Assembly: GCA_965197635.1 (NCBI GenBank)
Contig: CBDANN010000008.1
Span: forward strand, 1,612,001-1,676,000
DNA length: 64,000 bases
Direction: 5' to 3'
From: Bin87 sp965197635
GTDB lineage: Bacteria; Chloroflexota; Dehalococcoidia; Lucifugimonadales; UBA3495
The notes under the pieces are model-generated. The model was not told where the DNA came from, did no database searches, and was given only the letters and a program-made list of their open reading frames with translations. The translations under genes and the position numbers were made by a program. Below, one piece after another: positions 18,562 through 28,199 of the stretch. Numbering within the stretch: position 1 is the stretch's first letter; every line of letters starts with the position of its first letter.

Positions 18562-19674
18562 TCACCGGAACGCTAGAATTGCCAGGAACGGCAACCCGAA
18601 GAAAACCACCGCCACGTAGATGAGCGGAACCAAACGGCTGCGCGTCGTCGCTTCGGCCATCCGCTCCGCCAGATAGATCGGCAGACCGCGAACTCGCGAG
18701 ACCGGCCACACCAGGACGATGCCGCACACGTTGAACAGCAGGTGCGCCAGCGACACGGTGACGGCGGACACGTTTCCGGTGGAAAGCGCCGCCAGGTTGG
18801 CGGTGAATGTCGTGCCCACGTTGGCGCCCAGCGTGTAGGGAAAGACCTGACGCAGGGTCAGCAGTTCCATGGCGACCATCGGCACGACCAGAGACGTGGA
18901 GATTGAGCTGCTCTGGACCGCCATGGTGACCGCCACGCCGACCAGGATCGAGCGCCCGGCGTTTCGGAACAGCCTCTCGTCAAGGGTGGCCTCAACCCGG
19001 CGAAGGGCCAGGCTTCTCAACAAACGCACGATGGAAAACAGCGCTCCCACCGTGAGGGCGGCAGCTATCAAAAGGAGCAGAAGGCCCTGGTTGTCCACTG
19101 CTTCGGCCAGAGCGAACACTACTGGCCCGGTTCCAGCTTTCACTGGGCTTGCCACCCGCAGCCCGCCCAGGCCGGCAAAGGCCGTGGCCAGGAAGACGGA
19201 AGCGTGGGATAGGAACCCGGTCGCCCACTCCACCGGAAACAGAACCGCCACAGTCATCAGGTTGAAGAAATCGTGGACCGTCGCCGCGGAGAAGGCCCGG
19301 CGGAACTCGGCTCCCTGGGCGACGTGACCCACGGAAACGATGGTGTTGGTGACCGTAGTGCCGATGTTGGCACCCATGATCATGAACACGGCGGCCTTGG
19401 TGGAGATGGTGCCGCCGGCCACCATGCCAACGATCACCGACGAGGTCGTGGATGAACTCTGCACCAGAGAGGTGGCCAGGATTCCGATGAACAGGGCGGC
19501 CACCGGAGACTGGGTGGCGGTCAGTACCGCGTCGGAGAACTCTCCGCCGAAGAGTTCGAATGAGTGGCCGATCCCGGCGATGCCTACCAGGAACAGGTAC
19601 AGGCATACCAGGATGGCCGAGACTTTGACTGCGATGCCAATCCATTCTTTGTTCAATTGTCCCGCCAAAGGCAC
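18562..19674 (-). CDS. Na+/Pi-cotransporter family protein
   Basis: 370 residues, nearly all membrane-spanning. Two inverted repeats carry the family signature QSSS: LVQSSSTTSSVIVGMVAGG and AVQSSSISTSLVVPMVAM. Each is followed by a GANIGTTVTN / GANVGTTFTAN motif, which binds Na+ and phosphate in this family (PF02690). Length and motifs look complete. It would import phosphate using the sodium gradient. No cytosolic PhoU-like tail is present. Confidence 0.9.
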   Translation of the reverse strand: MPLAGQLNKEWIGIAVKVSAILVCLYLFLVGIAGIGHSFELFGGEFSDAVLTATQSPVAALFIGILATSLVQSSSTTSSVIVGMVAGGTISTKAAVFMIMGANIGTTVTNTIVSVGHVAQGAEFRRAFSAATVHDFFNLMTVAVLFPVEWATGFLSHASVFLATAFAGLGGLRVASPVKAGTGPVVFALAEAVDNQGLLLLLIAAALTVGALFSIVRLLRSLALRRVEATLDERLFRNAGRSILVGVAVTMAVQSSSISTSLVVPMVAMELLTLRQVFPYTLGANVGTTFTANLAALSTGNVSAVTVSLAHLLFNVCGIVLVWPVSRVRGLPIYLAERMAEATTRSRLVPLIYVAVVFFGLPFLAILAFR

Positions 19675-19809
19675 GGCGTTTCTCGGCGTACTCTGCTGGT
19701 GAATCCGTGAGCACCCCAGTAGCCGACCGCCGAAGTTGAAAGAAGCGCGAAAACCGAGATGTGCGCCAGAGAGAGCTTGCCGGCGTGGTCAAAGCGTTGG
19801 GATGCCCAT

Positions 19810-20607
19810 CTATGGTCCCGAACGCAAGAATTTACGCACGAAAGCTCCGGCTTCCCGCTTCTGGCGGTCGCCGAGAAACCCGAGCGGTGTCTGTGCCGCG
19901 CGAGCAAAAACGAACAACGATGGCTCACCGCTGACCTCGTACCAGCGAGCCCAAACCTTGATGGGTTGTGCTCGGTATGAACCGTCTTTGGTTTGCTCGA
20001 ATGCGTGGACATCCTTCCAGTCGCTCAGGGAACGGAATTGGATCTGTGTCAGGTAATCCTTCGCAACTGAAATAACGGCAGCCTGCGGCTTCAGGACCCT
20101 CAGCAGGTCGTGCCAGAGCGGAACGCCGTCCTGTTCGAGCGCTCGCCTCTGAGCCCTACCAAGGCGACGCCAGGTCGGGTCGGTAGCGACGGGGGAGCAG
20201 ATGTCGGTGTGGAGCGCTGTCGAGGGTTCACCTTCGTAATAGCTGGTCTCCATGCCGTTGAGGAACGGTTCGTACGCGTTGAACCAGTCGCGGTAGGGGC
20301 AGGAACCGGTACGGAAGTAAGCAGACAGGGCGTCCAGATAAACGCCTGGCTCATCTGCCGTGATGTTCTCTGCAAGTGGGAACCGTCGAAACGGGGAGTT
20401 CTTTGGGAACTCTTGCAGTGAGGGATTCAGCCCGACTGTCAGGACGCGAGTCTCAGAGGAGCGGTACGCGTGGAGGTCGCCGAAAAACAGAATGGGGACT
20501 GCTGCGTCTGCACGTGACGCCAAGGTGCCGGCGTTCCTGAACGCCCTCCAAGCTTTTTCGACAACTTCATTGAGGTTGTTCCAGCGGCTAGCGTCGGCGT
20601 TGGCCAT
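19810..20607 (-). CDS. Uracil-DNA-glycosylase-superfamily-like protein
   Basis: 265 residues starting MANADASRWNNLNEVVEKAW. The stretch RVLTVGLNPSLQEFP, followed by an RRFPLAEN block, resembles the GxNPG-type first motif of the uracil-DNA glycosylase fold. The middle region DWFNAYEPFLNGMETSYYEG and the C-terminal part were not recognised. Function is therefore only suggested. Its start overlaps the end of the upstream lipoprotein gene once the IS701-like insertion is removed. Confidence 0.5.
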   Translation of the reverse strand: MANADASRWNNLNEVVEKAWRAFRNAGTLASRADAAVPILFFGDLHAYRSSETRVLTVGLNPSLQEFPKNSPFRRFPLAENITADEPGVYLDALSAYFRTGSCPYRDWFNAYEPFLNGMETSYYEGEPSTALHTDICSPVATDPTWRRLGRAQRRALEQDGVPLWHDLLRVLKPQAAVISVAKDYLTQIQFRSLSDWKDVHAFEQTKDGSYRAQPIKVWARWYEVSGEPSLFVFARAAQTPLGFLGDRQKREAGAFVRKFLRSGP

Positions 20608-20731
20608 CTGGTCGTCCTGTGTCCGGCGTGGGTTCTGGGCGTCCGCCCAAGCTGGAGTTTACGCAAAATTTAGGAAAAAGTATAAAGGCAGGGTAAGCTG
20701 GCCTGACCCAAATCTGACTAAAGGTCCAACC

Positions 20732-22301
20732 ATGCTCACCCGGCCCGATGCCATTGTAGCCTTTCTCCTTCCCTCGACTTTACGCAAAATCCACAAAGAG
20801 CAATGGATGCCCCCACTCTGGCGCGGAACGATATGCAGCAGGTGCCGGAAGGTTTTTCACTATCTGCAGTTTCCCCAGACATTTAAGAACTCGCGGGTGC
20901 CGCTATCACTCACTCTCAATCGTCCTCGTTCATACCTCCAAAAAATGCGTAAAGTCCAGCTTCCCTTCGCAACGCTGTTCACCAACCCAACCTGGCGGAA
21001 GGCCCAACTGCTGCTGGTGGGCACGATCCTCACTCCGGGTCAACGCACTGTCGCCGCGGCGCTGCGCGTCATGGGCCGCGGCGACCAGCGCGACTATGCC
21101 CGCTACCATGAGGTGCTCAATCGGGCGGTGTGGTCGTCCCGCGCGGTTGCCCGCGTCCTGCTCTTGCTTTTGCTCTAGCATCTTGATGGTGGCGACGGCC
21201 CCTTGGTCTTCGGCATACGATCCTTTTACCAATCGGGAAACCTTGGAACGGCGTCGCGGGGCCAAGATCAGGGCTCGTGGCATCTACCGGGACGCGGTGC
21301 GTTCCAGCCGCCACCAACTGGTCCAGGACAGTGGGTTGCGCTGGATCTCCCTGATGTGGCTGGGCCACGTGCCGTGGGCGGGACGCCATTGGGCCTTGCC
21401 GGTGCTCACCGTGCTGGCGCCCTCCTCTCGCTACCACCAGCAACAGGGACGCCGGCACAAGAAGATCACCGACTGGGCAAGGCAGATGGTCATTCTCCCG
21501 CGCCGCTGGCTGCCCCACCGGCCCCTGGTCCTGGTGGGAGATAACGGCTACGCCGTGCTTGATCTGCTCCACTGCTGCCAATCCCTTCGTGAACCCGTTA
21601 CCCTCATCGCCAGACTGCGCCTGGACGCCGCCCTCTACGCGCCAGCGCCGCCACGGCCGCCGGGTCAGAAAGGCCGGTCAGCCCCGAAAGGCCAGCGGCG
21701 ACCCTCGCTCAAAACCCTCCTGGACCAGCCTCAGGTGACTTGGTCCAGCGCCGAGGTGGCCTGGTACGACGGCACCATCCGCACGCTGGAACTCACCTCC
21801 CAAACCGCCGTCTGGTACAGCTCGGGCAAGCCGCCCGTCCTCATCCGCTGGGTGCTGGTGCGAGATCCTGAAGGCGTCTTCGATCCCCAGGCCCTGCTCT
21901 GCACCGACCCGGCGGCGGACCCGACCCAGATCCTGGAGTGGTTTGTCCTGCGTTGGCAACTGGAGGTCACCTTTCAGGAGGTCAGGACCCACCTGGGCAT
22001 GGAGACCCAGCGTCAGTGGTCGGACTTGGCCATCGCTCGCACCACGCCAGCTCTGCTGGGCCTCTTCTCTTGGACCACCCTGGCCGCCCATTCGTTGCAA
22101 AAACGGCATCCTATGACCCAGCGCACTGCGGCTTGGTACGACAAGCCGTCGCCGACCTTCGTGGACGCCATCGCCCTGGTGCGCCGGCACCTGTGGCTGG
22201 CGTCGGAAGATTTCTCACTGTCGGCCGGCAACTCCGACACGCAGGAATTCCCCGTCGCTCTGTACCACCGAATGGTGGACTCCCTCGCTTACGCCGCTTG
22301 A
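20732..22301 (+). pseudogene. IS701/IS4-like transposase, interrupted and frameshifted
   Basis: Begins MLTRPDAIVAFLLP, is cut by MITE-A, and resumes FATLFTNPTWRKAQLLLVGT. An in-frame stop near 21178 and a shift near 21205-21240 break the region around the first catalytic Asp (PLVFGI). The rest is open to 22301 and shows LVLVGDNGYAVLDLL (second Asp) and VLRWQLEVTFQEVRTHLGM (catalytic Glu helix). Not functional as it stands. Confidence 0.85.
20773..20959. mobile_element. MITE-A copy 2 (187 bp)
   Basis: Same length and ends as copy 1 at 13411, about three differences. A 5-bp duplication CTTCC lies at 20768-20772 and 20960-20964. It sits inside the IS701-like transposase gene whose ends it resembles. 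Confidence 0.9.
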
Positions 22302-22657
22302 ATTGCGGAAAGCCCAGCTTGGGGCCCGAGTCGGTGGTGCCGGGGTCTCGATGGTGTTGCCGAGATGGTCGTGGACGCTGACCATCTCAACTGTGGGTTC
22401 TATGGTGGGTGTGGGGGTTGGTGTTTCTGTGGTGGGTTGCCCAGCGCTGCTGCTTTGACCTTGAGGTGCTGCTGGCGCGCAGGCGACGGCAACAATGGTC
22501 CCTGCGATGGCGAGTGTGGCTAATCCCAGTAGTCCTGAGCGGATCCATCTTTTCTGTTGTATGACGCGTCTTCCTCAACTTGTGATGACTTTGCATCACG
22601 ATGAGGAATTGCTGCGTCAGGGCTGTGCTGGTGTGGTTCTGCCGGGTTGGCGTGGGC

Positions 22658-22685
22658 AAAGAAAAGGCCACTCAGAAGAGCGGCC
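22658..22685 (-). terminator. Rho-independent terminator
   Basis: Read on the minus strand, GGCCGCTC and GAGTGGCC form an 8-bp stem (one G-T pair) with loop TTCT, followed by TTTTCTTT. It terminates the lipoprotein gene at 22811-23389. The remaining DNA between 22567 and 22810 has no gene. Confidence 0.8.
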
Positions 22686-22810
22686 TCGGTTTCTTTGATG
22701 GGTGGTGCCTGTCGGATCGTCGTCAGTGGTTCAGGCCGGGTACGTTGGTCTGAGAGCTTGGAAAGCCCCGGACGTGGTCCACTCTCCTTGCCGTTGGTGC
22801 CGGCGCGGTT

Positions 22811-23389
22811 TCATCGTTCGACTCCCGTGGTGTCGCGAGCTGTAGGGATGGACTGGTTGAGCAGACGCGGGGAAGAGCCTTGTGGCTGGGCTTTGATAAT
22901 CTCTGCTACTTCGTTGACGCCGTCCATGGCGGCGATGGTGGGGATGATTTCTATGTCGACGTAAAACGCAGCGATCGCGGCTTTGGAAGGATGGTCTGGG
23001 TCTCTGTAAAGTTGCATCCTTCCCGTAGGCTGCCTACGAATGAACGATTCGATAGCCGCCAGATGTTCGTCCGGCTCGATCTCGATCCGGATGTCGACTG
23101 TAACGGTAGGGTCCTGCTGGGTACTCCGTCGGCTGTCGTCTCGCTCTTCCTTGGCGGCCATGTGGTCTTTGTACTTTTTGCGCAGGTTGCCTTTGATGTT
23201 CCTGGGCCCGGGCTCTGGGCAAACGGTGATGAGCGTCTGCCACGTCTGGTCTGCCGGGTCGTGGATCTCGTAGCAATCCGGGTCGGGGGTCGGCTTCGGT
23301 TCCGGCACTGATTGGCCTGACGATACTGTTGACCCGCACGCTAGGATCGTCGTTACCAACAGGGTCATCATCGTGCGCTTGTACTGCAT
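22811..23389 (-). CDS. Putative lipoprotein, function unknown
   Basis: About 193 residues starting MQYKRTMMTLLVTTILACGS, with a lipobox ending in Cys18. A Pro-rich linker (PEPKPTPDPD) leads to two Cys (DCYEI; TVCPEPG). The C-terminal half (TVDIRIEIEPDEHLAAIESF; VDIEIIPTIAAMDGVNEVAE) looks like a ferredoxin-like alpha/beta domain. No motif for an enzyme. A start ten codons upstream is possible. The terminator downstream suggests a single-gene unit. Confidence 0.7.
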   Translation of the reverse strand: MQYKRTMMTLLVTTILACGSTVSSGQSVPEPKPTPDPDCYEIHDPADQTWQTLITVCPEPGPRNIKGNLRKKYKDHMAAKEERDDSRRSTQQDPTVTVDIRIEIEPDEHLAAIESFIRRQPTGRMQLYRDPDHPSKAAIAAFYVDIEIIPTIAAMDGVNEVAEIIKAQPQGSSPRLLNQSIPTARDTTGVER

Positions 23390-23530
23390 TGGCTGATTGT
23401 AGGCCGGCTCTGCGGTCACCCTTCGTCCTGCCTTTGGTGACGCTCTGACCGGGCGTGATCACGCTGTCCCGTGCGATACTCCGCCCACCCGAAAGAACGA
23501 ACGCGCGTACTAATGCAGGAGGTTCCATCC

Positions 23531-23900
23531 ATGACCCGGTGGCAGAGGCAAAGGCCCGCGGCAACGTGGGGCCCTGAGAGATTTGAGCCAGACGACGAGA
23601 TCATCGTCTGGACGTCCCCGATTTGCGAGGAAGAGGCAGAATTGCTCGCCCGATCGTCAGGCCGGCCACGGCTTCTCGAACAGCATGATCAGACCCGGCT
23701 ACGCAGCGCTCTTGAGCAGGCGGTCGTTGCGTTCATGCGATCGGCACTGCTCCCCGTTGATGAGGCGTCCGTGGCCCGGTGGTCCGATCTCGACCGCGAC
23801 GAGGACGGCACCATGCTTTTGGCTCTTCCCTCGCTGGTCAGCGGGTTGGTGTCAGGCGCAGCGGTCCGCGCGCTCGCCCGGTTGGCGTTCCTGTCACCCG
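23531..23900 (+). pseudogene. Hypothetical protein, 3' part replaced by IS1380 remnant
   Basis: About 123 residues starting MTRWQRQRPAATWGPERFEP, with acidic, helical content (DEIIVWTSPICEEEAELLAR; LRSALEQAVVAFMRSALLPV). A GGAGG lies in front of the ATG. From about 23901 the frame runs into IS1380 sequence, so the native C-terminus is missing. Not recognised. Confidence 0.5.
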
Positions 23901-24206
23901 CGCCCTGGCACGATTGCGCGCCCTGCCGCTCCCCTCCTGACCGCAACGACGGCGTCTGATCCGTCCCCCGCACTGCCTAATTGCCTCGCAGATCTGCGCC
24001 AGGTCGGTCCCCGGGTGTCGCCTGCCGCAATCTGCACGCTGCTCTCGCCCGTCGCCGGCGCCGCGGCCCGTCAAAAGTCCCCTTCGTGTCGCTGACACAC
24101 CCAGCACCGGCCCTCATCCGTCGGGATCACAGCCCTACCGCCTCTTCCTCGCACCGTTCATGCCTCGTTTGACCAGCCCAACTCCATCCCTTTGGTGGAT
24201 TCGGGG
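23901..24206 (+). mobile_element. IS1380 right-end remnant
   Basis: Matches the last codons of the transposase (GCGCCCTGGC to the CTCCCCTCC stop region) and the non-coding right end up to GGTGGATTCGGGG. No left part is present. From 24207 to 24670 no convincing gene is seen on either strand. Confidence 0.85.
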
Positions 24207-24670
24207 TAAGGACTACAACAACGCGCATTCAGACGAGACGCTATCCTACCGAATCGCATCGCACAAAGCTCGACACGCGCTTGGCCTTTCTGGACACTTC
24301 ATCAAGACCGAAAGGAGCTTCTACTTCTACGAAGGTGCTCACCCCCTGGCGGCGTCAGGCGGCCCTGTGCCCCTCTTCAGCCTTTTATGCGTGTGTCCGG
24401 CCGGTCATGCCGCCGGAACGGCACTCCTGCGCGCTGGTGAGTGCCTTCTCCGGTTCGCCCGCCCTCGTGTAACGTCAGTATTTCCTTCGGGGTCTCGGCG
24501 AAGTTTCCGCCCTTGCCTACTGGCGGCTTTGCATAAATAATCGGTATTGGACAGGTCGTTTGTGCATCTCAGCCCCAGAATGCTGTTCTGGCTGCTGTCG
24601 TCGGGCATTTGCGTTCCGGTGGCGAGAGAGGCTGCTTCGTACTCGCTCCCGTCGGTTTTGAGCTATGGCC

Positions 24671-25219
24671 TCAGAACGGGATGCTGGCACGGACCGTGGT
24701 TCCCTGCCGGAGTTCCGTCTCCGTTATCTGCGGTTCGGCGCCGCCGTACATGGTCAGTAGCCCGGCGCCCGAGTGGATCTGGAGCTTGCGCCCTGGCCGG
24801 CGAATCTCGGCCACCGTGATCCACAGTCCGATGCCACGGGTTGGCGTGCCGGTTCCCGAGGTGAGTTCCTGGATGGCCAAGGCGATGGCGTCCTGGTCGG
24901 ACTGGGTGGCTGGTAGGTTGGGGTTTTGGGCCAGGGTGGCTCTGATGCCCGGTCCCGAGTCGGCGACGACCATGTCCAGGCAGTTGCCCATGCGGTGGGG
25001 CATCACGCGGACGTGGCAGTGAGCGCCGGTTTCGCTCATGCCGTGCTCGGCGGCGTTGTTGAGGAGTTCGGAGAAGGTTTCGACCGCCACGCCGCTGATG
25101 CTGGCTGCCTCAGGGCGCTGGGTAGCCAGGTTCTGTTCGAGCGTGTTGGCCAGTTCTTGGGCTTGGCGCATGGAGTGGAAGGTGGCAGGCGGGAGGAGGT
25201 AGTCGGTTTCTTGGTTCAT
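24671..25219 (-). CDS. ATPase of the histidine-kinase/anti-sigma fold
   Basis: 182 residues from the ATG at 25219 (AGGAG nine bases upstream); the open frame extends further up. The Bergerat ATP-binding motifs are in order: N box ETFSELLNNAAEHG, G1 VVADSGPGIRATL, G2 TRGIGLW, and a final TTVRASIPF strand. No histidine phosphotransfer, sensor or receiver region, so it resembles RsbW-like or stand-alone HATPase_c regulators. It may work with a partner not visible here. Confidence 0.8.
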   Translation of the reverse strand: MNQETDYLLPPATFHSMRQAQELANTLEQNLATQRPEAASISGVAVETFSELLNNAAEHGMSETGAHCHVRVMPHRMGNCLDMVVADSGPGIRATLAQNPNLPATQSDQDAIALAIQELTSGTGTPTRGIGLWITVAEIRRPGRKLQIHSGAGLLTMYGGAEPQITETELRQGTTVRASIPF

Positions 25220-25481
25220 GATCAAAAGCTCCTGGTCCGGTTTTCGCACGGCGGGCATCGGCGACTTGGCGTCGGTCATGGGCTGTGTGCAGAAGGTTTT
25301 GTTCAGGATGTTTGACGCTCTCACTGGTTCGGTTGCCCAATGCCCGGGCCAGGTTCGCTACCCGGTCGCGCGGCCAGTGGCATGGACAGGAAATCGGCCC
25401 TCGATCAGAGTAAAGCTGGTGCCCGCACCCGTCGGCGCAGTCCACCAGTTCGACCTTGTCCAGGTCCATCGCGGTGGTCAT
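25220..25481 (-). CDS. Possible small zinc-ribbon-like protein
   Basis: An open frame starting MTTAMDLDKVELVDCADGCG, then SCPCHWPRDRVANLARALGN. Cys/His pairs (CADGCGH; SCPCH) suggest metal binding. Codon choice at the start is typical of genes here. The frame runs on to 25110 and overlaps the ATPase gene, so its true end is uncertain. Low confidence. Confidence 0.35.
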
Positions 25482-25765
25482 CGCGCTGGCAGCGGATGCC
25501 TACATCGGCCGTGCTCTAAAATCCGCTCTTGGTTTTGTCGCGGCTGGGCCTGCAGGTCGTTTCGTCGTTTTCGCTGGCCTCTCCGTGGCTCTGTGAGCGC
25601 CGCTTTTCATCGCTGGCCCCTTCGATCGCCGGTTTTCGGGCTTGTTCTAATCTTTCGGCCGCTGAGACGCCGATGGTTGTTGCGTTGGCCTTTAGGGGCT
25701 TGGGGGACGAGTATTCCTTCTCCGAGTTGCGAGACTTTAAGTAAGAACCGTCACTGAGCACCCCA

Positions 25766-27008
25766 TTAAGGCGAGTGCAACGCTTTCTTGTGGCTTCGAT
25801 CGTCAATGGTTGTGCCCACCGCCGACAGAGGGCCACCGCTATGGCCTCTGCGTGGGTCCCGCTGCTTGGGGCCTTTCCCGCTCGCAACGGCCCTCTGCAG
25901 CGTTCTCTGTAGGTATGCACGTGGCCGTCTCACGTACCCACCGCCGATGGCGCAGAGCGCGTACTCGAGGCTCTGCTGACCGGCCCACGTTAACACGTCG
26001 GACAGCAACTCGCGGCTGACCGTCCAGGCGTCGCCGCGGTTGGCCACGCAGCGTTGTATGTATGCCCAAGGGTCGCGTATCGACTCGCCGGAGGCCGCGC
26101 CGATCGCGTACATCAGGTCGCCCTCGCATCCTTCGGCCTCGTAGCACTGGCCCATGTCAGCCAGCCACCGGGCGTCGTCTGCCGTCATACTCACGCCCGT
26201 TTGGCTGATCAGCTGGGTCACCGGCCAGCGTTCGTGCCGCGGGATGTCCGGCGCCGGGAAGTCGTCCGCGTTCGCGCCCGTCTTCTGTTTCGGCCGTGCT
26301 TTGTTCCGGATCCGCATGACGGTAGATCGGTCGATCTTGTGGATGGTCTCGAACTGGGCGTGGGCAATGGTGGCCTGGGCCAGGGGAGATAGCCCGTCGT
26401 CGTTGCAGAAGGCCAGGAGGTCGTCCAGCAGGGCTGGAACTTCCTCCGGAGGCGGAGGCACGAAGGCTGCGGAGCATGGGTTGTGGCCGCTGCCGCCGAT
26501 CCAGTTCTGCACGGTGTGGATGCTTCCGCCGTGTCCCTGAAGGCGGGAGGCTGCCATCAGCCGACGGTGCGCCTCCAGCAGGGTTTCCATGGTGATCCGT
26601 CCGCCCGGGGCCACTGCTGCCACACCCCAGACCATGGCGTCGATGTTGGCCAGGATCTCGGCGGCGGTGACGTCCCGTACTTCCTCGCCCAGCTGACGGG
26701 CGGCGTCGGCCCGCAATAGTCGTCTTCCGCCCACCACCAGACCCTCGATGCGTGAGGAGGCCACCGACTCGGCGCGCAACAGCAGCCCTGGCCAGGGCTT
26801 CGGTGTCGGCCAGGGCGTCCGCCGCCGCGTTGAGTCGTATCAGGTCGGCCTCGGCGTCGGCCACATCCGCAGCCACGTCGCCGTCCAGGACAAAATGTCG
26901 CTCCGTCAGGCGGTCCGGCAGGTAGACCGAGTAACGGCAGGGTCGCCGGTCCCGGCGGGTCACGCCGGTGCAGGCGGATGTCCAGAGGAGTTCTTCCAGG
27001 TTGGCCAT
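25766..27008 (-). pseudogene. Fic-family protein fused to unrelated C-terminus, catalytic motif missing
   Basis: Starts MANLEELLWTSACTGVTRRD with a Fic N-terminal region, shifts frame near 26780, and continues SVASSRIEGL, ANIDAMVWGV and SGHNPCSAAFVPPPPEEVPA, all typical of Fic AMP-transferases. At AHAQFETIH, where HPFxDGNGR should follow, it switches to IDRSTVMRIRNKARPKQ and an unrecognised domain (DPWAYIQRCVANRGDAWTVS; RPRAYLQRTLQ). The AMPylation loop is absent. A second shift may carry it on to 25516. Probably a deletion chimera. Confidence 0.65.
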
Positions 27009-27123
27009 GGTCAGCGTCCTTATTCAAGGATAGCACGCAATATTGAACACAGACGGCGCTCATTAAAGGTTCTTGCTACTGTCCAACAGCAGGAATCGTG
27101 AGAGCGGAGGAGTAGCAGGCACC

Positions 27124-27840
27124 ATGAATATGTATCCACGAGAGTTTCCGTCGGGCCGACGGAGGATGCCGAAAAGGCGAGCGGAAAGCCGTGTCTACGA
27201 AGCCCTGGCCGCCATCAATCGCCGGGGCTTCGTCTATTACGAGTGGCGCCGGGGCTACGAGCGCATCGAGCTGGACTTTGCGGTGTGGGTCGAGGGGTTG
27301 GGCCGCTTCGCCCTGCAGGTGAAGGGCGGCCGCTACCGGCTCATCGACGGCGATTGGTACCTGAAGAAGTGGGACGGCCACCGGCCGGTCACGTCATGCC
27401 CGTTGGATGAGACGAAGCTGGGCGCGCTGGACCTGCACGACGACATCGAAGAGCTGGCTGAGACGCGCTACAACCCTTTCGCGTTGCCCGTGTTGATCTT
27501 TCCGGACATGGAGCCTGATGGGGCCATCAAGCAGTTGGCCCAGCGCAGGGGAGTGTACGTGATCTGGGGCGTCCACGACCTGTTGGCTGACCTGGAGGAG
27601 TTGGTCCGGAGCCGCCGGGTTTCGGAGGCTATGGGTATGGACCGCATCGCCGGCGAGGTGTATGCGGTGACCGACGGGTTGATCTGCCTGGAAAGGCTCG
27701 GGCAGGGCTGTGTCGTCGATGCGTCGGATCAGCCGGTTCCCGTCACAGAGCGACGGCGATGTACCGGGGCGCTCCGGCTGACGTTGGTCGGCGTCGATGT
27801 CACGATTACCCGCGCCCGGGGCGTGCCGCCGGTGGAGTAA
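27124..27840 (+). CDS. NERD-like nuclease protein (copy 1)
   Basis: 238 residues; ATG at 27124 with GGAGGAG upstream. Residues ~20-80 look like a nuclease-related domain: EALAAINRRGFVYYEWRRG, then ELDFAVWV (D51) and FALQVKGGRY (Q65, K67), the spacing of a PD-(D/E)XK core. Residues ~118-160 carry VLIFPDMEPDGAI and VYVIWGVHDLLADLEEL, shared with the proteins at 31558 and 33688. The C-terminal LRLTLVGVDVTITRA tail is echoed at the end of the helicase. A hairpin terminator and the helicase gene follow. Confidence 0.7.
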   Translation: MNMYPREFPSGRRRMPKRRAESRVYEALAAINRRGFVYYEWRRGYERIELDFAVWVEGLGRFALQVKGGRYRLIDGDWYLKKWDGHRPVTSCPLDETKLGALDLHDDIEELAETRYNPFALPVLIFPDMEPDGAIKQLAQRRGVYVIWGVHDLLADLEELVRSRRVSEAMGMDRIAGEVYAVTDGLICLERLGQGCVVDASDQPVPVTERRRCTGALRLTLVGVDVTITRARGVPPVE

Positions 27841-27934
27841 ACGCCGGTATGACCGGGAAGTCCACGGGCTGGTCCAACGTGCCGGCGGCATCTCGTCGTC
27901 GCAGTCCGGCCGGGCGCCCACACGCCCACCGACG

Positions 27935-27967
27935 GCGCCGGTCGGCCATTGGCCACCGGCGCTTTTT
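27935..27967 (+). terminator. Rho-independent terminator after NERD-like gene
   Basis: GCGCCGGT and ACCGGCGC form an 8-bp stem with an inner GGCC-ATT-GGCC helix, followed by TTTTT. It should limit read-through into the helicase gene. Confidence 0.85.
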
Positions 27968-28199
27968 CCTGAGGATGACGGGCGCATCCGACCTGACCGC
28001 CAGCGTGTCCAGTGCCGCCGCCATGGGACGTCGCCGCCATCCCCCGACCGCAATCCCCAAACCAACCCTGGAGAGAACCGGTATGAAAACCACCGCGGGC
28101 GTAGCGCCCGTCATTTTGTCCCTCTACCCGCAGCTGGACGCCGGACAGCTGGAGCTGATCGGCAGCCTGGACGGCCCCACGCTGGGCGTGGCCGGGCCC

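Larger units (their letters stand above)
20654..22315 (+). mobile_element. IS701-like insertion sequence, degraded
   Basis: Ends GGAGTTTACGCAAAAT (left) and the complement of GGGCTTTCCGCAATTC (right), with a 4-bp AGCT duplication at 20650-20653 and 22316-22319. About 1.47 kb once MITE-A copy 2 is removed. Confidence 0.75.
20588..22562 (-). pseudogene. Small lipoprotein gene split by IS701-like element
   Basis: The upstream part (22562-22316) reads QQKRWIRSGLLGLATLAIAG, then TIVAVAC as a lipobox and a Thr/Pro-rich tail. After the insertion the frame continues (joined at AGCT) through GGRPEPTPDTGRPDGQRRR to a TAG at 20588-20590, about 20 bases inside the next gene. The start codon is unclear (ATA or upstream), although GAGGAAG is well placed. 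It resembles the other lipoproteins here. Confidence 0.5.

Noticed and set aside
24207..24670. Open frames such as 24160-24540 (plus) and 24405-24608 (minus)
   Set aside because: No ribosome site, no recognisable domain, and one starts inside an IS1380 remnant.
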